Origin: an uncultured Gammaproteobacteria bacterium
GTDB taxonomy: Bacteria > Pseudomonadota > Gammaproteobacteria > Arenicellales > Poriferihabitantaceae
NCBI GenBank assembly: GCA_937992195.1
Contig: CALKKV010000050.1
Location: 16,949-80,948, forward strand
DNA length: 64,000 nucleotides
Direction: 5' to 3'
The translations under genes were made by a program, and so were the position numbers. Positions 11,133-20,418 of this stretch are shown here, one piece after another. Every line of letters begins with the position of its first letter. Within the stretch, counting starts at the first letter, position 1. The notes beneath the pieces were generated by a model. The model ran no database searches. It was not told the origin of the DNA and saw only the letters and a program-made list of their open reading frames with translations.

Positions 11133-11699
11133 TTAAATATAGATGGGCTGCATCTCGGCATCGGTGCTAGCGACATTCCAGTTCCCAACAAACACTTCGG
11201 AAAACTTATCAACTGTACCCACGGCATTGAAACAAGCGGTACCCTTAAACCGCTCCGGATCGGGCAAATAAATATATCCATGGTCATCGATCAATATAAA
11301 ACTGCCACTGAAAGTAGATTGATCACTATTGCCAATACGACGGGTCCGACACTCTACCCTGGGCATATTGCTGCGCAACAGTTCAATCAGTCTTCCACCT
11401 GATTGAACAAACTCCTGACTGGAAGATACGAGAGTTTTAACAGTTGCCATTCTGCTATTGATCAAAAATTGCTTGATCGCATCACATACTCCGGCGGAAC
11501 CAAACACCTGTCGATCAAACTTGTTGGAAAGATATCGCATCTCCTTTTTGCCTTGATCAAGCATCGCGGCGATGAGCTGATTCAATTCATCGCGAGATTC
11601 AAAGCCAATCAAAACGCTGTCTTCTCCCAACTTTATCTCGGATATATCCAAGCTTGAGAATGGTTGGATCAATTTTGGCGTTTCATTGTTATTAGTCAT
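11133..11699 (-). CDS. Conserved-looking hypothetical protein, 188 aa
   Basis: No family was recognised with confidence. The protein is soluble, with no signal or membrane segment. Visible blocks are DSVLIGFESRDELNQLIAAMLDQGKKEMRYLSN near the start, then a segment around SGGRLIELLRSNMPRVECRTR, and a beta-rich FILIDDHGYIYLPDPERFKG. The HGYIYLP block and the mixed alpha/beta layout recall phospholipase-D-like or acetyltransferase-linked domains of unknown function in gammaproteobacteria, but this is only a resemblance. It is the first gene of a two-gene operon with the spermidine-synthase-like protein (5 bases apart) and diverges from the aminotransferase. Confidence 0.7.
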   Translation of the reverse strand: MTNNNETPKLIQPFSSLDISEIKLGEDSVLIGFESRDELNQLIAAMLDQGKKEMRYLSNKFDRQVFGSAGVCDAIKQFLINSRMATVKTLVSSSQEFVQSGGRLIELLRSNMPRVECRTRRIGNSDQSTFSGSFILIDDHGYIYLPDPERFKGTACFNAVGTVDKFSEVFVGNWNVASTDAEMQPIYI

Positions 11700-11935
11700 C
11701 TTTTTATCCGCTTGCTCAAATTAATTTGCGGGATTTACTTTCATTTTTTGCCCGGTACAAACAAGTCTCGATCCCTTTATCAAAGCGATATTTTGCTGAT
11801 TTGCAACCTGACAAACCCCATCCGCACACCTGTATATACCGCTGAAAAAGGTGGCATTTATGAAGACAATTGATTGCGCAGCACCACACCCTTGGATACT
11901 ATGCGACCTTATTTTAAATCATCGCCAGCACTCTT

Positions 11936-13303
11936 ATGGAATCTTATAACACCGCCGAACTCCAAGCGACCGATGCGAAACACCATTTCCATCCGTTCAC
12001 GAATCATCCGGAAATGCATCGCAAAGGTACGCGTATTATCACCGGTGCCGAAGGGGTTTATATCTACGATTCCGATGGCAACAAATACCTTGACGGCATG
12101 GCGGGACTTTGGTGCGTTAACATCGGCTACGGTCGCACCGAACTTGCCGAAGTCGCAAAAGCACAAATGGAACAGCTGCCTTACTACAACAGTTTTTTCC
12201 AAAGCGCGCAGCTGCCGGCGATCGAACTTGCCGAGCTATTAGCTGAGGTTACTCCACCACAGTTTAATCGCGCTTTTTTTGGTTGTTCGGGCTCGGATGG
12301 TAATGATACTGTGATTCGATTGGTTCGATACTATTGGGAACTAAACGGACAACCTGATCGCAACGTCATCATCAGTCGTGAGAATGCCTACCACGGTAGC
12401 ACCATGGCCGGTGCCAGTCTCGGCGGCATGCAGGGCATGCACGCGGTTGGCGGTATGCCGATTCCAAACATTGAACACGTTGATCAACCTTTCCATTACC
12501 GCGATGAAAACAATTTGTCTGCCGATGAGTTTGGTATCAAGGCTGCACAGTCTTTGGAAGAACGCATTCTGAAAGTTGGAGCAGACCGCATTGCCGCGTT
12601 TATTGCAGAACCAATCCAGGGCGCTGGCGGCGTTATTGTTCCACCTGAATCATACTGGCCAGAGATTCAACGCATCTGTAAAAAGTACGATGTTTTGCTG
12701 GTGGCCGATGAAGTCATTTGTGGCTTCGGACGAACAGGTGAATGGTTCGGCTCTAACACCTACAACATTGAGTGCGATCTGATGACCCTGGCCAAAGGCC
12801 TGTCGTCGGGTTATCAGCCGATCGGAGCCGTGATGGTTTCTGATCGGGTTGCTTCAGTGATTGATCAGGAAGGTCGAGAATTCACCCATGGCTACACCTA
12901 CTCCGGTCATCCGGTGGCCTGTGCGGTGGCACTCAAAAACGTGCAAATCATGCGCGATGAAAAGATCATCGAAAATGCGCGGGACAATGTGATGGCGTAT
13001 TTCCACAGCCAGATCGCTACATTGGCTGACCACCCTCTCGTTGGCGAAGTGCGCTCCAAAGGCTTTCTTGGCGCTCTTGAGCTGGTTAAGGATAAAGGCA
13101 CACGCGCCAAATTCGATGATAAAGGCGGTGCTGGTATTGCCTGTCGAGATGCCGCCGGTGAAAACAGATTGATCATGCGCGCTGTCGGAGACTCTATGAT
13201 TATGTGCCCACCTTTAATTATTAATCGGGCTGAAGTTGATGAGATGGTCGAAAAGATCGGATTGAGCCTGGATCAGGCTAACGCCGCATTGAGAGGTCAT
13301 TAG
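11936..13303 (+). CDS. spuC: Class III aminotransferase, putrescine--pyruvate type (SpuC-like)
   Basis: This PLP-dependent aminotransferase has 455 residues. It matches the Pseudomonas SpuC pattern closely by eye: GVYIYDSDGNKYLDGMAGLWCVNIGYGR, AAFIAEPIQGAGGVIVPPESYWPEIQ, LLVADEVICGFGRTGEWFGS with the PLP-binding Asp, and the Schiff-base lysine in LMTLAKGLSSGYQPIGAV near residue 287. SpuC moves the amino group of putrescine to pyruvate. One variation stands out: the GSEAND phosphate-binding loop reads GCSGSDGNDT, with Gly in the usual Ala position. Tpa and omega-amino-acid transaminases share this fold, so a taurine or other amine substrate is a possible alternative. The start at 11936 has no clear ribosome site. 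Confidence 0.85.
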   Translation: MESYNTAELQATDAKHHFHPFTNHPEMHRKGTRIITGAEGVYIYDSDGNKYLDGMAGLWCVNIGYGRTELAEVAKAQMEQLPYYNSFFQSAQLPAIELAELLAEVTPPQFNRAFFGCSGSDGNDTVIRLVRYYWELNGQPDRNVIISRENAYHGSTMAGASLGGMQGMHAVGGMPIPNIEHVDQPFHYRDENNLSADEFGIKAAQSLEERILKVGADRIAAFIAEPIQGAGGVIVPPESYWPEIQRICKKYDVLLVADEVICGFGRTGEWFGSNTYNIECDLMTLAKGLSSGYQPIGAVMVSDRVASVIDQEGREFTHGYTYSGHPVACAVALKNVQIMRDEKIIENARDNVMAYFHSQIATLADHPLVGEVRSKGFLGALELVKDKGTRAKFDDKGGAGIACRDAAGENRLIMRAVGDSMIMCPPLIINRAEVDEMVEKIGLSLDQANAALRGH

Positions 13304-13450
13304 GCAGCGGATTTAGGAGGAAAAAGGCGAATGTCGATTTAGTAACATGCGACTTTTGTCTCGATTAATTTCGTGTTTTACGCGTAGACCACGGTTGCAA
13401 CAAAGCCTACAATTCATGTATCGCCTAAATCGGGGGCAATAATATAGAGC

Positions 13451-14377
13451 ATGAATGCACCACAAGCCGTTGCCATGGAGGCGACTGAGCAGAATGGAAA
13501 TATAAAAGATATCAGCGGGGTACCGCATATCCACTTTGATGGATACTGGATCCGCTACTATGAACCACCGCCAGAAACCCTGGCCGCTAAAAAGCGTCTG
13601 CTTGACGCGCTCACCAAGCGCACGTTTCATCACACTGAAGCTGGAATCAATACCCCCGGTGGGAAACTTGAGTTTGCGCGGGAGTGCTACGAAAAAGAAC
13701 AGGATCCTGGGCGTAAACGTATCAATGCAGCAATGCTTGCAGGTGCATTGTTCAATCGTGCAACAGACATCTTTACCACTATCGTAGATATGGAAGAGCG
13801 CGGGATCAAGATCACCCGCGACAACTCCTTAATGAAAGAATGCTCTGCATGTTTTTCAGAAGCGCTGGATTTGAGCAAAAACGTCAAACACCACAGCGGC
13901 GAAGAAGGTGTTGATGAGCTATGGGGCGAGCCGGTGAAAGTTTTCACCATGCCAATATCCGAATACTACACGAGTCGTTATCGCAAGATTGCACTGGCAA
14001 TGGCTGAAATAGACTGCATTGGGGAAGGATTAAAACAGACCTTAATCGTGCACAACTGTTTTCAAGATGCCCTACCTTTAATCGATAACTTTGTTGTGAT
14101 CGCCAAGAAAGAGAGCGAGATTCTCCGCAGCGATCCCGACTACTATCAAATCTGGCCTGAGTTTGTCGCAACCGGGGAGATTCTCACAGACTTTCTGGCG
14201 CAGATACCGCGTGGCGCTTGCAGCCATCTAGAACGACACATAAAGCGCGGCACCACTTTACTCAAAGATGGTAAAAATTTGATCACCTGGATTGCCAACG
14301 TACGCGTGCCAATGCCGGTGAGCAAACAAAAGTTTTTATCCAAGTGTGAAGCCTATCGAGACACTGTAGATTCCTGA
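13451..14377 (+). CDS. Uncharacterised 308-aa protein
   Basis: No known family was recognised. The protein is predicted mostly helical and soluble, with no signal peptide. Conserved-looking blocks include FHHTEAGINTPGGKLEFARE near residue 58, DPGRKRINAAMLAGALFNRA near 85, and a Cys-containing KECSACFSEALDLSKNVKHH near 128. Seven Cys and several His residues are spread through the chain; a metal or cofactor site is possible, though no spacing is diagnostic. It lies between spuC and the gcv operon, 147 bases after spuC, and likely has its own promoter. A 7-bp inverted repeat, CTTGTTC/GAACAAG, follows its stop at 14385-14411. It is a real gene by length and codon use. Confidence 0.75.
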   Translation: MNAPQAVAMEATEQNGNIKDISGVPHIHFDGYWIRYYEPPPETLAAKKRLLDALTKRTFHHTEAGINTPGGKLEFARECYEKEQDPGRKRINAAMLAGALFNRATDIFTTIVDMEERGIKITRDNSLMKECSACFSEALDLSKNVKHHSGEEGVDELWGEPVKVFTMPISEYYTSRYRKIALAMAEIDCIGEGLKQTLIVHNCFQDALPLIDNFVVIAKKESEILRSDPDYYQIWPEFVATGEILTDFLAQIPRGACSHLERHIKRGTTLLKDGKNLITWIANVRVPMPVSKQKFLSKCEAYRDTVDS

Positions 14378-14537
14378 ATCATGCCTTGTTCGATTTGGGC
14401 TTTTGAACAAGATAAAGAAAAGATAGCTTTCTTCCTCACATATTTTGATTCGTTATTAATTCATTGATTTAATTAATTTTATTTATACCTAAATCCTCGA
14501 TATCATTCTGCTATTCCTGACCAACTAACATAGGGAA
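14378..14537 (+). promoter_or_regulatory. gcv operon upstream region
   Basis: This AT-rich 160-base gap precedes gcvT. It begins with a 7-bp inverted repeat (14385-14391 with 14405-14411) that may end the previous transcript, though no T-run follows it. Further on, an ATTAATT/AATTAAT palindromic stretch lies near 14454-14476, in a region likely to hold the gcv promoter. I looked for the conserved features of a tandem glycine riboswitch and saw none. An AGGGAA ribosome site precedes the gcvT ATG at 14538. Confidence 0.4.
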
Positions 14538-15668
14538 ATGACAGACAGCGCAAGCCCTCTCACCACACCACTGCATGATCTACACCTGGAACTGCGGGGA
14601 AAGATGGTCGCATTTGCCGGCTATCAGATGCCGGTCAATTATGCAGACGGCATTATCAAAGAACATCTGCAGACCCGTGAGAACGCCGGACTATTTGATG
14701 TGTCTCATATGGGGCAGATCCGTGTCCGAGGAGAAAACATCGCTGAGCAGCTGGAGACACTCTTGCCCGTTGATCTCGTTGGCCTAGAGAGAAATCGACA
14801 AAAATATGCATTGTTTTTAAATGAACAAGGTGGAGTGCTCGATGATTTGATGGCGATTAAACTTCGAGACCAGTTCTTACTGGTGGTAAACGCTGCATGC
14901 AAACACCAGGATATGGCTTATCTTCAGTCGGCTCTCGGTGCGCATCTGGATATTGAATTACTCACTGATAAAGCCTTGATTGCGCTGCAGGGGCCAAAAG
15001 CGTCAGGTGCTTTGCAAACGCTGGTTTCAGAGGACAGTGTTGATCTGAGTACTATCAAATTTATGCAGGCAGCCCATATCAACCTTAACGGCGCTGAATG
15101 TCTGATCACACGTTCAGGCTATACCGGCGAAGACGGTTTCGAAGTTTCTGTTGATGCCGATGCAGTCAATTCGCTGACGCGTAAACTACTGGAGCATGAC
15201 GATGTTTCTGCTGTCGGTTTGGGCGCAAGAGACTCCTTACGATTAGAGGCGGGTCTATGCCTTTACGGCCAGGATCTGTCCGCCGATGTCACCCCAATCG
15301 AAGCGAATATTGGTTGGGCAATTTCCCCTGTTCGAAGAGCTGGTGGTGCTAGAGAAGGTGGATTTCCTGGCGCGTCCACAATTCTTCAGCAGCAGCAAAA
15401 TGGCTGTACAAAGAAACTTGTGGCGTTATCGCCTGAGGGACGCGCACCGATGCGTGCGGGAACAAAACTACTGGATCACGACCAAAACGCCATTGGTCAA
15501 ATCACGAGCGGTGGATTTAGCCCTTCTCTTGGAAAGCCTATTAGCATGGGGTATGTCAGCAGCGAGCTGTCCAAAAGCGGAACAGTTCTTTTAGCTGAAG
15601 TGCGCGGCAAACACCTTCCAGTAAGTGTCGCCAAACTACCCTTTATCGCACACAATTACTATCGATAA
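14538..15668 (+). CDS. gcvT: Glycine cleavage system T protein (aminomethyltransferase)
   Basis: GcvT takes the aminomethyl group from lipoylated GcvH and passes the carbon to tetrahydrofolate, releasing ammonia. The 376 residues fit the family, which is normally 360-375. Visible folate and catalytic elements are MPVNYADGIIKEHLQTRENAGLFDVSHMGQ near residue 31, ALQGPKASGALQTLV near 147, TRSGYTGEDGFEVSV near 190, and GLGARDSLRLEAGLCLYGQDL near 228 with the catalytic Asp of the ARDSLRLEAG motif. It is the first gene of gcvT-gcvH-gcvP-lipA, all on the plus strand with short gaps. Nothing unusual was seen. Confidence 0.97.
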   Translation: MTDSASPLTTPLHDLHLELRGKMVAFAGYQMPVNYADGIIKEHLQTRENAGLFDVSHMGQIRVRGENIAEQLETLLPVDLVGLERNRQKYALFLNEQGGVLDDLMAIKLRDQFLLVVNAACKHQDMAYLQSALGAHLDIELLTDKALIALQGPKASGALQTLVSEDSVDLSTIKFMQAAHINLNGAECLITRSGYTGEDGFEVSVDADAVNSLTRKLLEHDDVSAVGLGARDSLRLEAGLCLYGQDLSADVTPIEANIGWAISPVRRAGGAREGGFPGASTILQQQQNGCTKKLVALSPEGRAPMRAGTKLLDHDQNAIGQITSGGFSPSLGKPISMGYVSSELSKSGTVLLAEVRGKHLPVSVAKLPFIAHNYYR

Positions 15669-15694
15669 GAACAGAAATCATAGAGGACATTGAA

Positions 15695-16069
15695 ATGACA
15701 ACCAAATTTACAAACGATCACGAATGGGCCCGACAAGAAGGCGACATAATTACCGTCGGCATTACTGACTTTGCACAGAGTCAGTTAGGCGAAGTTGTCT
15801 TTGTTGAACTGCCAGACGTTGGCAGAGAAGTATCCCAGGGCGAAGAAGCCGCCGTTGTTGAATCGGTCAAAGCAGCGGGCGAGGTTAAAGCACCAGTTGC
15901 TGGCACCGTAATCGAAGTCAACGAAGCGCTCGCCGATGAACCCGAACAAGTCAATGAAGATCCTGCTGGCAAAGGCTGGTTCTACAAAATTAAACCAAGC
16001 GACGATTCACAATACGCCGCATTAATGGACGAAGACAGCTATCAATCTATGATCGCCGATCTCGCATAA
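15695..16069 (+). CDS. gcvH: Glycine cleavage system H protein
   Basis: GcvH is the lipoyl carrier that shuttles the aminomethyl group between GcvP, GcvT and the dihydrolipoamide dehydrogenase. At 124 residues it has the normal length of about 128. The lipoylation site is Lys59 in AAVVESVKAAGEV. The flanking HEWARQEGDIITVGITDFAQSQLGEVVFVELP and DPAGKGWFYKIKP segments are standard. The gene lies 26 bases after gcvT with a GAGGAC ribosome site. A lipoyl synthase gene closes the operon, so the enzyme that helps mature this Lys is made along with it. Confidence 0.97.
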   Translation: MTTKFTNDHEWARQEGDIITVGITDFAQSQLGEVVFVELPDVGREVSQGEEAAVVESVKAAGEVKAPVAGTVIEVNEALADEPEQVNEDPAGKGWFYKIKPSDDSQYAALMDEDSYQSMIADLA

Positions 16070-16112
16070 ACGTACAGATAAACCGCTCCTACAACCTCTC
16101 CGGATATTTCCC

Positions 16113-18998
16113 ATGCCACAAGCTGACGATTTTGCGCGCCGCCATATTGGACCGGATCCAAAACAAATAGACGTAATGCTGGATAAACTCGGCCTTGATT
16201 CAATGGATCATTTAATTGAGCAAACAGTACCGGAGTCAATTCTAAGCAAAGAAAAGTTTCGACTGCCTGAGGCTTTAGACGAAAACCAGCTCAACAAACT
16301 AGCGCGGCAAATCGCGGCGAAAAATACTGCCGCAATTTCTATGATCGGTATGGGGTACCACGGCACCGTCACGCCGCCGGTGATTCGTCGCAACGTAATG
16401 GAAAACCCGGATTGGTATACCGCTTATACGCCCTATCAGCCCGAAGTTAGTCAGGCGCGTCTGGAAGTGCTGATTACCTTCCAGCAAATGATTATGGATC
16501 TCACCGGTCTGTCTCTGGCAAATGCTTCACTGTTAGACGAAGCAACTGCGGCGGCTGAAGCAATGATGATGGCGAGACGTGTTGGAAAAAACAAAAGCTC
16601 GAGATTTTTTGTTGATGCAGACTGCCTGCCGCAAACCATTGCAGTGATCCAAACCCGCGCAGTACCGATGGATATCGAGGTAGTGGTTGGCGATGCAAAA
16701 GCGCTCTCAAAAGGAGAGTTCTTTGCCGGCATTTTTCAATACCCTGGATGTTCCGGCGAGATTCGCGATATCGCCGCAGAAATTGCCTCCCTCAAGGAAC
16801 AGGATGCGCTTGTCATTCTGGCCGCCGATCCACTTGCCCTAACCCAACTTACCTCACCGGCAGAGCTGGGCGCAGATGTCGCCATTGGAAGCACCCAGCG
16901 TTTCGGCGTGCCGATGGGCTTTGGTGGTCCCCATGCCGCATACTTTGCAACCCATGAAAAATTTAAACGATCGGTACCTGGTCGATTAATCGGGGTCGCG
17001 ATTGATTCTTCGGGACGGCCTGCTTATCGCATGGCGCTGCAGACCCGGGAGCAGCATATACGTCGAGATAAAGCCAATAGCAATATTTGCACATCGCAGG
17101 TTTTACTAGCGGTCATGGCGACATTCTATGCACAGTACCATGGGCCGGAAGGTTTGGACCGCATTGCCAAAAGCGTCAACCGGCTCACCAGAGCTTTGGC
17201 ATCTGGATTAAGCGAAATGGGATACAAGGTGAAACACCAGGCGTTCTTTGACACGATTATTGTCGAGACGCCGGAACGCGCCGAATACTTCATCAACAAA
17301 GCAGAGCAGTCGCGTTATAACTTGCGAAAAGTTGATGCCAGTCATGTTGGCATTACATTGGACGAGACCATTAATCGAGAAAAAGTGGAAGGCTTGATGC
17401 ATGTATTCGCCGCCGCAACTTCTTCAAGAGTCAGCGGCACAATTTTTGATCGAGATTTACCAAGCTCAATTCCACAGGCATTTGTTCGCCAAAGCGAATA
17501 TTTTTCGCATCCTAACTTTCATCTGTACCGATCAGAAACCGAGTTTATGCGCTACTTGCGAAAAACTGCGAGTAAAGATATCACTCTGGCAAGGTCAATG
17601 ATCCCGCTGGGTTCGTGCACAATGAAACTCAATGCCGCCAGCGAGATGGAGGCGATCTCTAATCCGTTATTCGCGCATATCCACCCTTTTGCGCCCGAGA
17701 AACATACCGGTGGTTATCAACATATCATCACTGAACTTGAGCAACTGCTTTGCCAAATCACAGGCTTTGCAGGTTTTTCGTTTCAGCCCAATGCCGGCTC
17801 GCAAGGGGAATACGCCGGACTGCTCACCATCCGTGCGATGCACCTGTCAAACAATGAAGGTCATCGCGATGTTTGCCTGATTCCTTCTTCTGCTCACGGC
17901 ACCAATCCTGCCAGCGCGGTTATGGCTGGCATGCAGGTTGTGGTGGTTAAGTGTGATGAACAAGGGAATATCGACGTTGATGATTTGCGCGCGAAAGCCG
18001 AGAGTCACAGCGACAATCTTGCTGCAACCATGGTGACGTATCCGTCTACCCATGGCGTGTTTGAGGCTTCTATAAAAACCATCTGTGACATCATTCATGA
18101 GCATGGCGGCCAAGTTTATATGGATGGCGCTAACATGAATGCCATGGTTGGATTATGTCGGCCTGCTGAAATTGGCGCCGATGTCATGCACTTGAACCTA
18201 CATAAGACTTTTGCCATACCCCATGGCGGCGGCGGCCCAGGCATGGGGCCCATTGGTGTTCGCGAGCATCTATTACCCTTCTTGCCAGACCACCCGGTGG
18301 TATCCTGCAGTCAGCACAGTGATAGCGCGCTCGGAACGATTTCGGCAGCGCCCTGGGGGTCACCGTTGATTCTGCTGATATCCTGGGCATACATTCGTTT
18401 GCTCGGCACCTATGGCCTGAAGCGCTCAACAAAAGTTGCGATTCTCAACGCCAATTACATTGCTGCTCGACTGGATCCTTATTATCCCGTGGTCTATCGA
18501 GGCGCCAACGATCGAGTCGCTCATGAATGCGTTATTGATTTATCACCATTAAAGGGGGTAAGTGACGTTACTGTTGAAGATGTGGCGAAACGACTGATCG
18601 ACTATGGCTTCCACGCACCGACCATGTCATGGCCAGTACCCGATTCGTTAATGATCGAGCCAACAGAAAGCGAATCACTTGGCGAATTAGATCGTTTCTG
18701 CGATGCCTTAATCCAGATTCGTCAGGAGATTCGTGAAATCGAAAATGGCAACGCCGAGCGTGAAGAAAACCTGCTGAAGAATGCCCCACACAACTATCAC
18801 CTTTTGGTCGAAGACCATTGGCCGTTTGCCTATAGTCGGCAACAGGCATTTTTTCCAACCAAAGAAATGCGCGACAATAAGTATTGGCCGCCGGTAGGCA
18901 GAGTGGACAATGTTTATGGCGACCGCAATCTGGTTTGTTCATGCCCGCCACTTTCCGATTACGAAAGTGATAGCGCCGGTGAGCAAGATGCCGCATGA
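16113..18998 (+). CDS. gcvP: Glycine dehydrogenase (decarboxylating), P protein
   Basis: GcvP is the PLP enzyme that decarboxylates glycine and loads the aminomethyl group on GcvH. The product is a single 961-residue chain, so it is the fused homodimer-type P protein rather than the split GcvPA/GcvPB form. The N-terminal FARRHIGPD opening is standard. GSTQRFGVPMGFGGPHAAYFA near residue 262 lies in the regulatory half. The PLP lysine is Lys697 in HLNLHKTFAIPHGGGGPGMGP. The sequence ends in the usual PPVGRVDNVYGDRNLVCSCPP. It starts 43 bases after gcvH. All pieces are present with no frameshift. Confidence 0.98.
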   Translation: MPQADDFARRHIGPDPKQIDVMLDKLGLDSMDHLIEQTVPESILSKEKFRLPEALDENQLNKLARQIAAKNTAAISMIGMGYHGTVTPPVIRRNVMENPDWYTAYTPYQPEVSQARLEVLITFQQMIMDLTGLSLANASLLDEATAAAEAMMMARRVGKNKSSRFFVDADCLPQTIAVIQTRAVPMDIEVVVGDAKALSKGEFFAGIFQYPGCSGEIRDIAAEIASLKEQDALVILAADPLALTQLTSPAELGADVAIGSTQRFGVPMGFGGPHAAYFATHEKFKRSVPGRLIGVAIDSSGRPAYRMALQTREQHIRRDKANSNICTSQVLLAVMATFYAQYHGPEGLDRIAKSVNRLTRALASGLSEMGYKVKHQAFFDTIIVETPERAEYFINKAEQSRYNLRKVDASHVGITLDETINREKVEGLMHVFAAATSSRVSGTIFDRDLPSSIPQAFVRQSEYFSHPNFHLYRSETEFMRYLRKTASKDITLARSMIPLGSCTMKLNAASEMEAISNPLFAHIHPFAPEKHTGGYQHIITELEQLLCQITGFAGFSFQPNAGSQGEYAGLLTIRAMHLSNNEGHRDVCLIPSSAHGTNPASAVMAGMQVVVVKCDEQGNIDVDDLRAKAESHSDNLAATMVTYPSTHGVFEASIKTICDIIHEHGGQVYMDGANMNAMVGLCRPAEIGADVMHLNLHKTFAIPHGGGGPGMGPIGVREHLLPFLPDHPVVSCSQHSDSALGTISAAPWGSPLILLISWAYIRLLGTYGLKRSTKVAILNANYIAARLDPYYPVVYRGANDRVAHECVIDLSPLKGVSDVTVEDVAKRLIDYGFHAPTMSWPVPDSLMIEPTESESLGELDRFCDALIQIRQEIREIENGNAEREENLLKNAPHNYHLLVEDHWPFAYSRQQAFFPTKEMRDNKYWPPVGRVDNVYGDRNLVCSCPPLSDYESDSAGEQDAA

Positions 18999-19040
18999 TC
19001 GGCGCCTCAGGAAATTAATTCGCAATACTACGCAGCAATA

Positions 19041-20015
19041 ATGGAAACACCGATTAATCCCGCAAAGCCAAAAACCGTTATTCAGGGTGAGAAACTTCGT
19101 GGCGCCGATAAAACCGCAAGGATTCCGGTCAAAGTTCAGGTAAAACCGCGGGAAGAGCGTTTGCGTAAACCGAAGTGGATACGTGCGCGTTTTACCGGCA
19201 CCAAGGAAGTCACTGCGCTGAAAGAAATTTTGCGTAGCAAAGGCTTGCATACGGTTTGCGAAGAAGCGGCGTGCCCCAATCTCGGCGAATGTTTTGGCAA
19301 TGGCACCGCAACGTTTATGATCATGGGAGACATCTGTACACGGCGTTGTCCTTTCTGTGATGTCGGACATGGTCGACCCAATCCACTGGAAACCAACGAG
19401 CCGGTACAGTTAGCCGAAACCATTGCGCTGATGAAGCTCAAGTATGTAGTGATCACCTCGGTCGACCGGGATGATTTAAGAGATGGCGGCGCCGGTCATT
19501 TCAGAGAGTGTATTCGTGAAGTACGCTCGAGATGCCCCGCTACAAAAATTGAAATTCTAACCCCTGATTTTCGCGGTCGCATCGATGTTGCGATCGACAT
19601 TCTGAGTCAAACTCCGCCAGACGTATTCAATCACAACCTTGAAACCGTGCCGCGATTGTATAAGAAGGCGCGACCGGGTTCTGATTACCAATATTCTCTG
19701 GATTTATTAAAGCGGGCGAAACAACAGAATCCCAAGATGCCAACTAAATCCGGTCTAATGCTTGGCCTTGGTGAGACCCGTGAGGAAGTGATAGAGGTAA
19801 TGGCCGATATGCGCAACCACGATATCGATATGCTCACTCTCGGACAGTATCTACAGCCGAGTCAGCATCATCTCAATGTAGAGAAATACTGGTCACCTGA
19901 GGAATTTGATTCTTTGCGAATCGAGGGAGAGCAGATGGGTTTTGGCAATGTCGCTTCCGGGCCCATGGTCAGATCGTCTTACCACGCCGACCTTCAGGCG
20001 CATCAAACTACCTAA
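19041..20015 (+). CDS. lipA: Lipoyl synthase
   Basis: LipA is a radical-SAM enzyme that inserts two sulfurs into octanoyl groups on lipoyl domains. The 324-residue product has the auxiliary cluster cysteines C73-x4-C78-x5-C84 ([13 protein letters not shown]), then the radical-SAM CX3CX2C at C99/C103/C106 (CTRRCPFC). [18 protein letters not shown] and the C-terminal [11 protein letters not shown] carry other family residues, including the terminal Ser that binds the auxiliary cluster. The usual partner of lipA is lipB, but none is seen here. Instead it follows gcvP by 42 bases, which suggests a link to GcvH lipoylation. It may be the only lipA or a second, glycine-cleavage-dedicated copy. Confidence 0.97.
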   Translation: METPINPAKPKTVIQGEKLRGADKTARIPVKVQVKPREERLRKPKWIRARFTGTKEVTALKEILRSKGLHTVCEEAACPNLGECFGNGTATFMIMGDICTRRCPFCDVGHGRPNPLETNEPVQLAETIALMKLKYVVITSVDRDDLRDGGAGHFRECIREVRSRCPATKIEILTPDFRGRIDVAIDILSQTPPDVFNHNLETVPRLYKKARPGSDYQYSLDLLKRAKQQNPKMPTKSGLMLGLGETREEVIEVMADMRNHDIDMLTLGQYLQPSQHHLNVEKYWSPEEFDSLRIEGEQMGFGNVASGPMVRSSYHADLQAHQTT

Positions 20016-20418
20016 AATGCCCTTTCGACGCTGCATAACGGGATGTTTTATGCAGTGGATTGCCGGTTTCAGGGGAAACCGTAAAACCCCTAGACCATGC
20101 TGAATTTGCAAATCGCTTCTGGCCTGACCTGATAATCTTCTACCACTGATTCAGAAGACATAACGCTAACTGCTTGATTTATCAGGTCTCAGCTCTCAAA
20201 GTAAGTTTTCGGGATAATTTTTATTCTGGTGGAAATACGCCAATCTATTATTATTTCGCTGTAATACGTTATTTTCAGGGTGAGAATCGTTCTAATCCCA
20301 GATTTGATGGGATACAATTTGGCGCGGTTCGGTATTACAAAAACGGATAACACCCCTAGTTACCCTAATATTGCCGAACGTTTCTAAATGACTCATACAA
20401 TTTCGAGGAGAATACTAT
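20016..20418 (+). promoter_or_regulatory. aap operon upstream region (403 bases, non-coding)
   Basis: No gene is seen here. Directly after the lipA stop there is a hairpin with an 8-bp stem (CTGCATAA at 20031-20038 with TTATGCAG at 20048-20055). A second small hairpin follows (GGTTTC/GAAACC, 20065-20080). Neither has a T-run, so they are weak terminator candidates. Farther on, ATCCCA/TGGGAT forms a 6-bp inverted repeat near 20297-20313. A clear GAGGAG ribosome site lies at 20404-20409 before aapJ. The promoter of the amino-acid transporter should be here but no convincing -35/-10 pair was fixed. Confidence 0.4.

Noticed and set aside
11936..13303. Taurine:pyruvate aminotransferase (Tpa) identity for the class III aminotransferase
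   Set aside because: The sequence pattern follows SpuC more closely and the gene is beside polyamine genes, 14 kb from xsc. It remains a fallback only.
14378..14537. Glycine riboswitch before gcvT
   Set aside because: No conserved tandem aptamer features were seen. The gap is short and AT-rich, with only simple inverted repeats.
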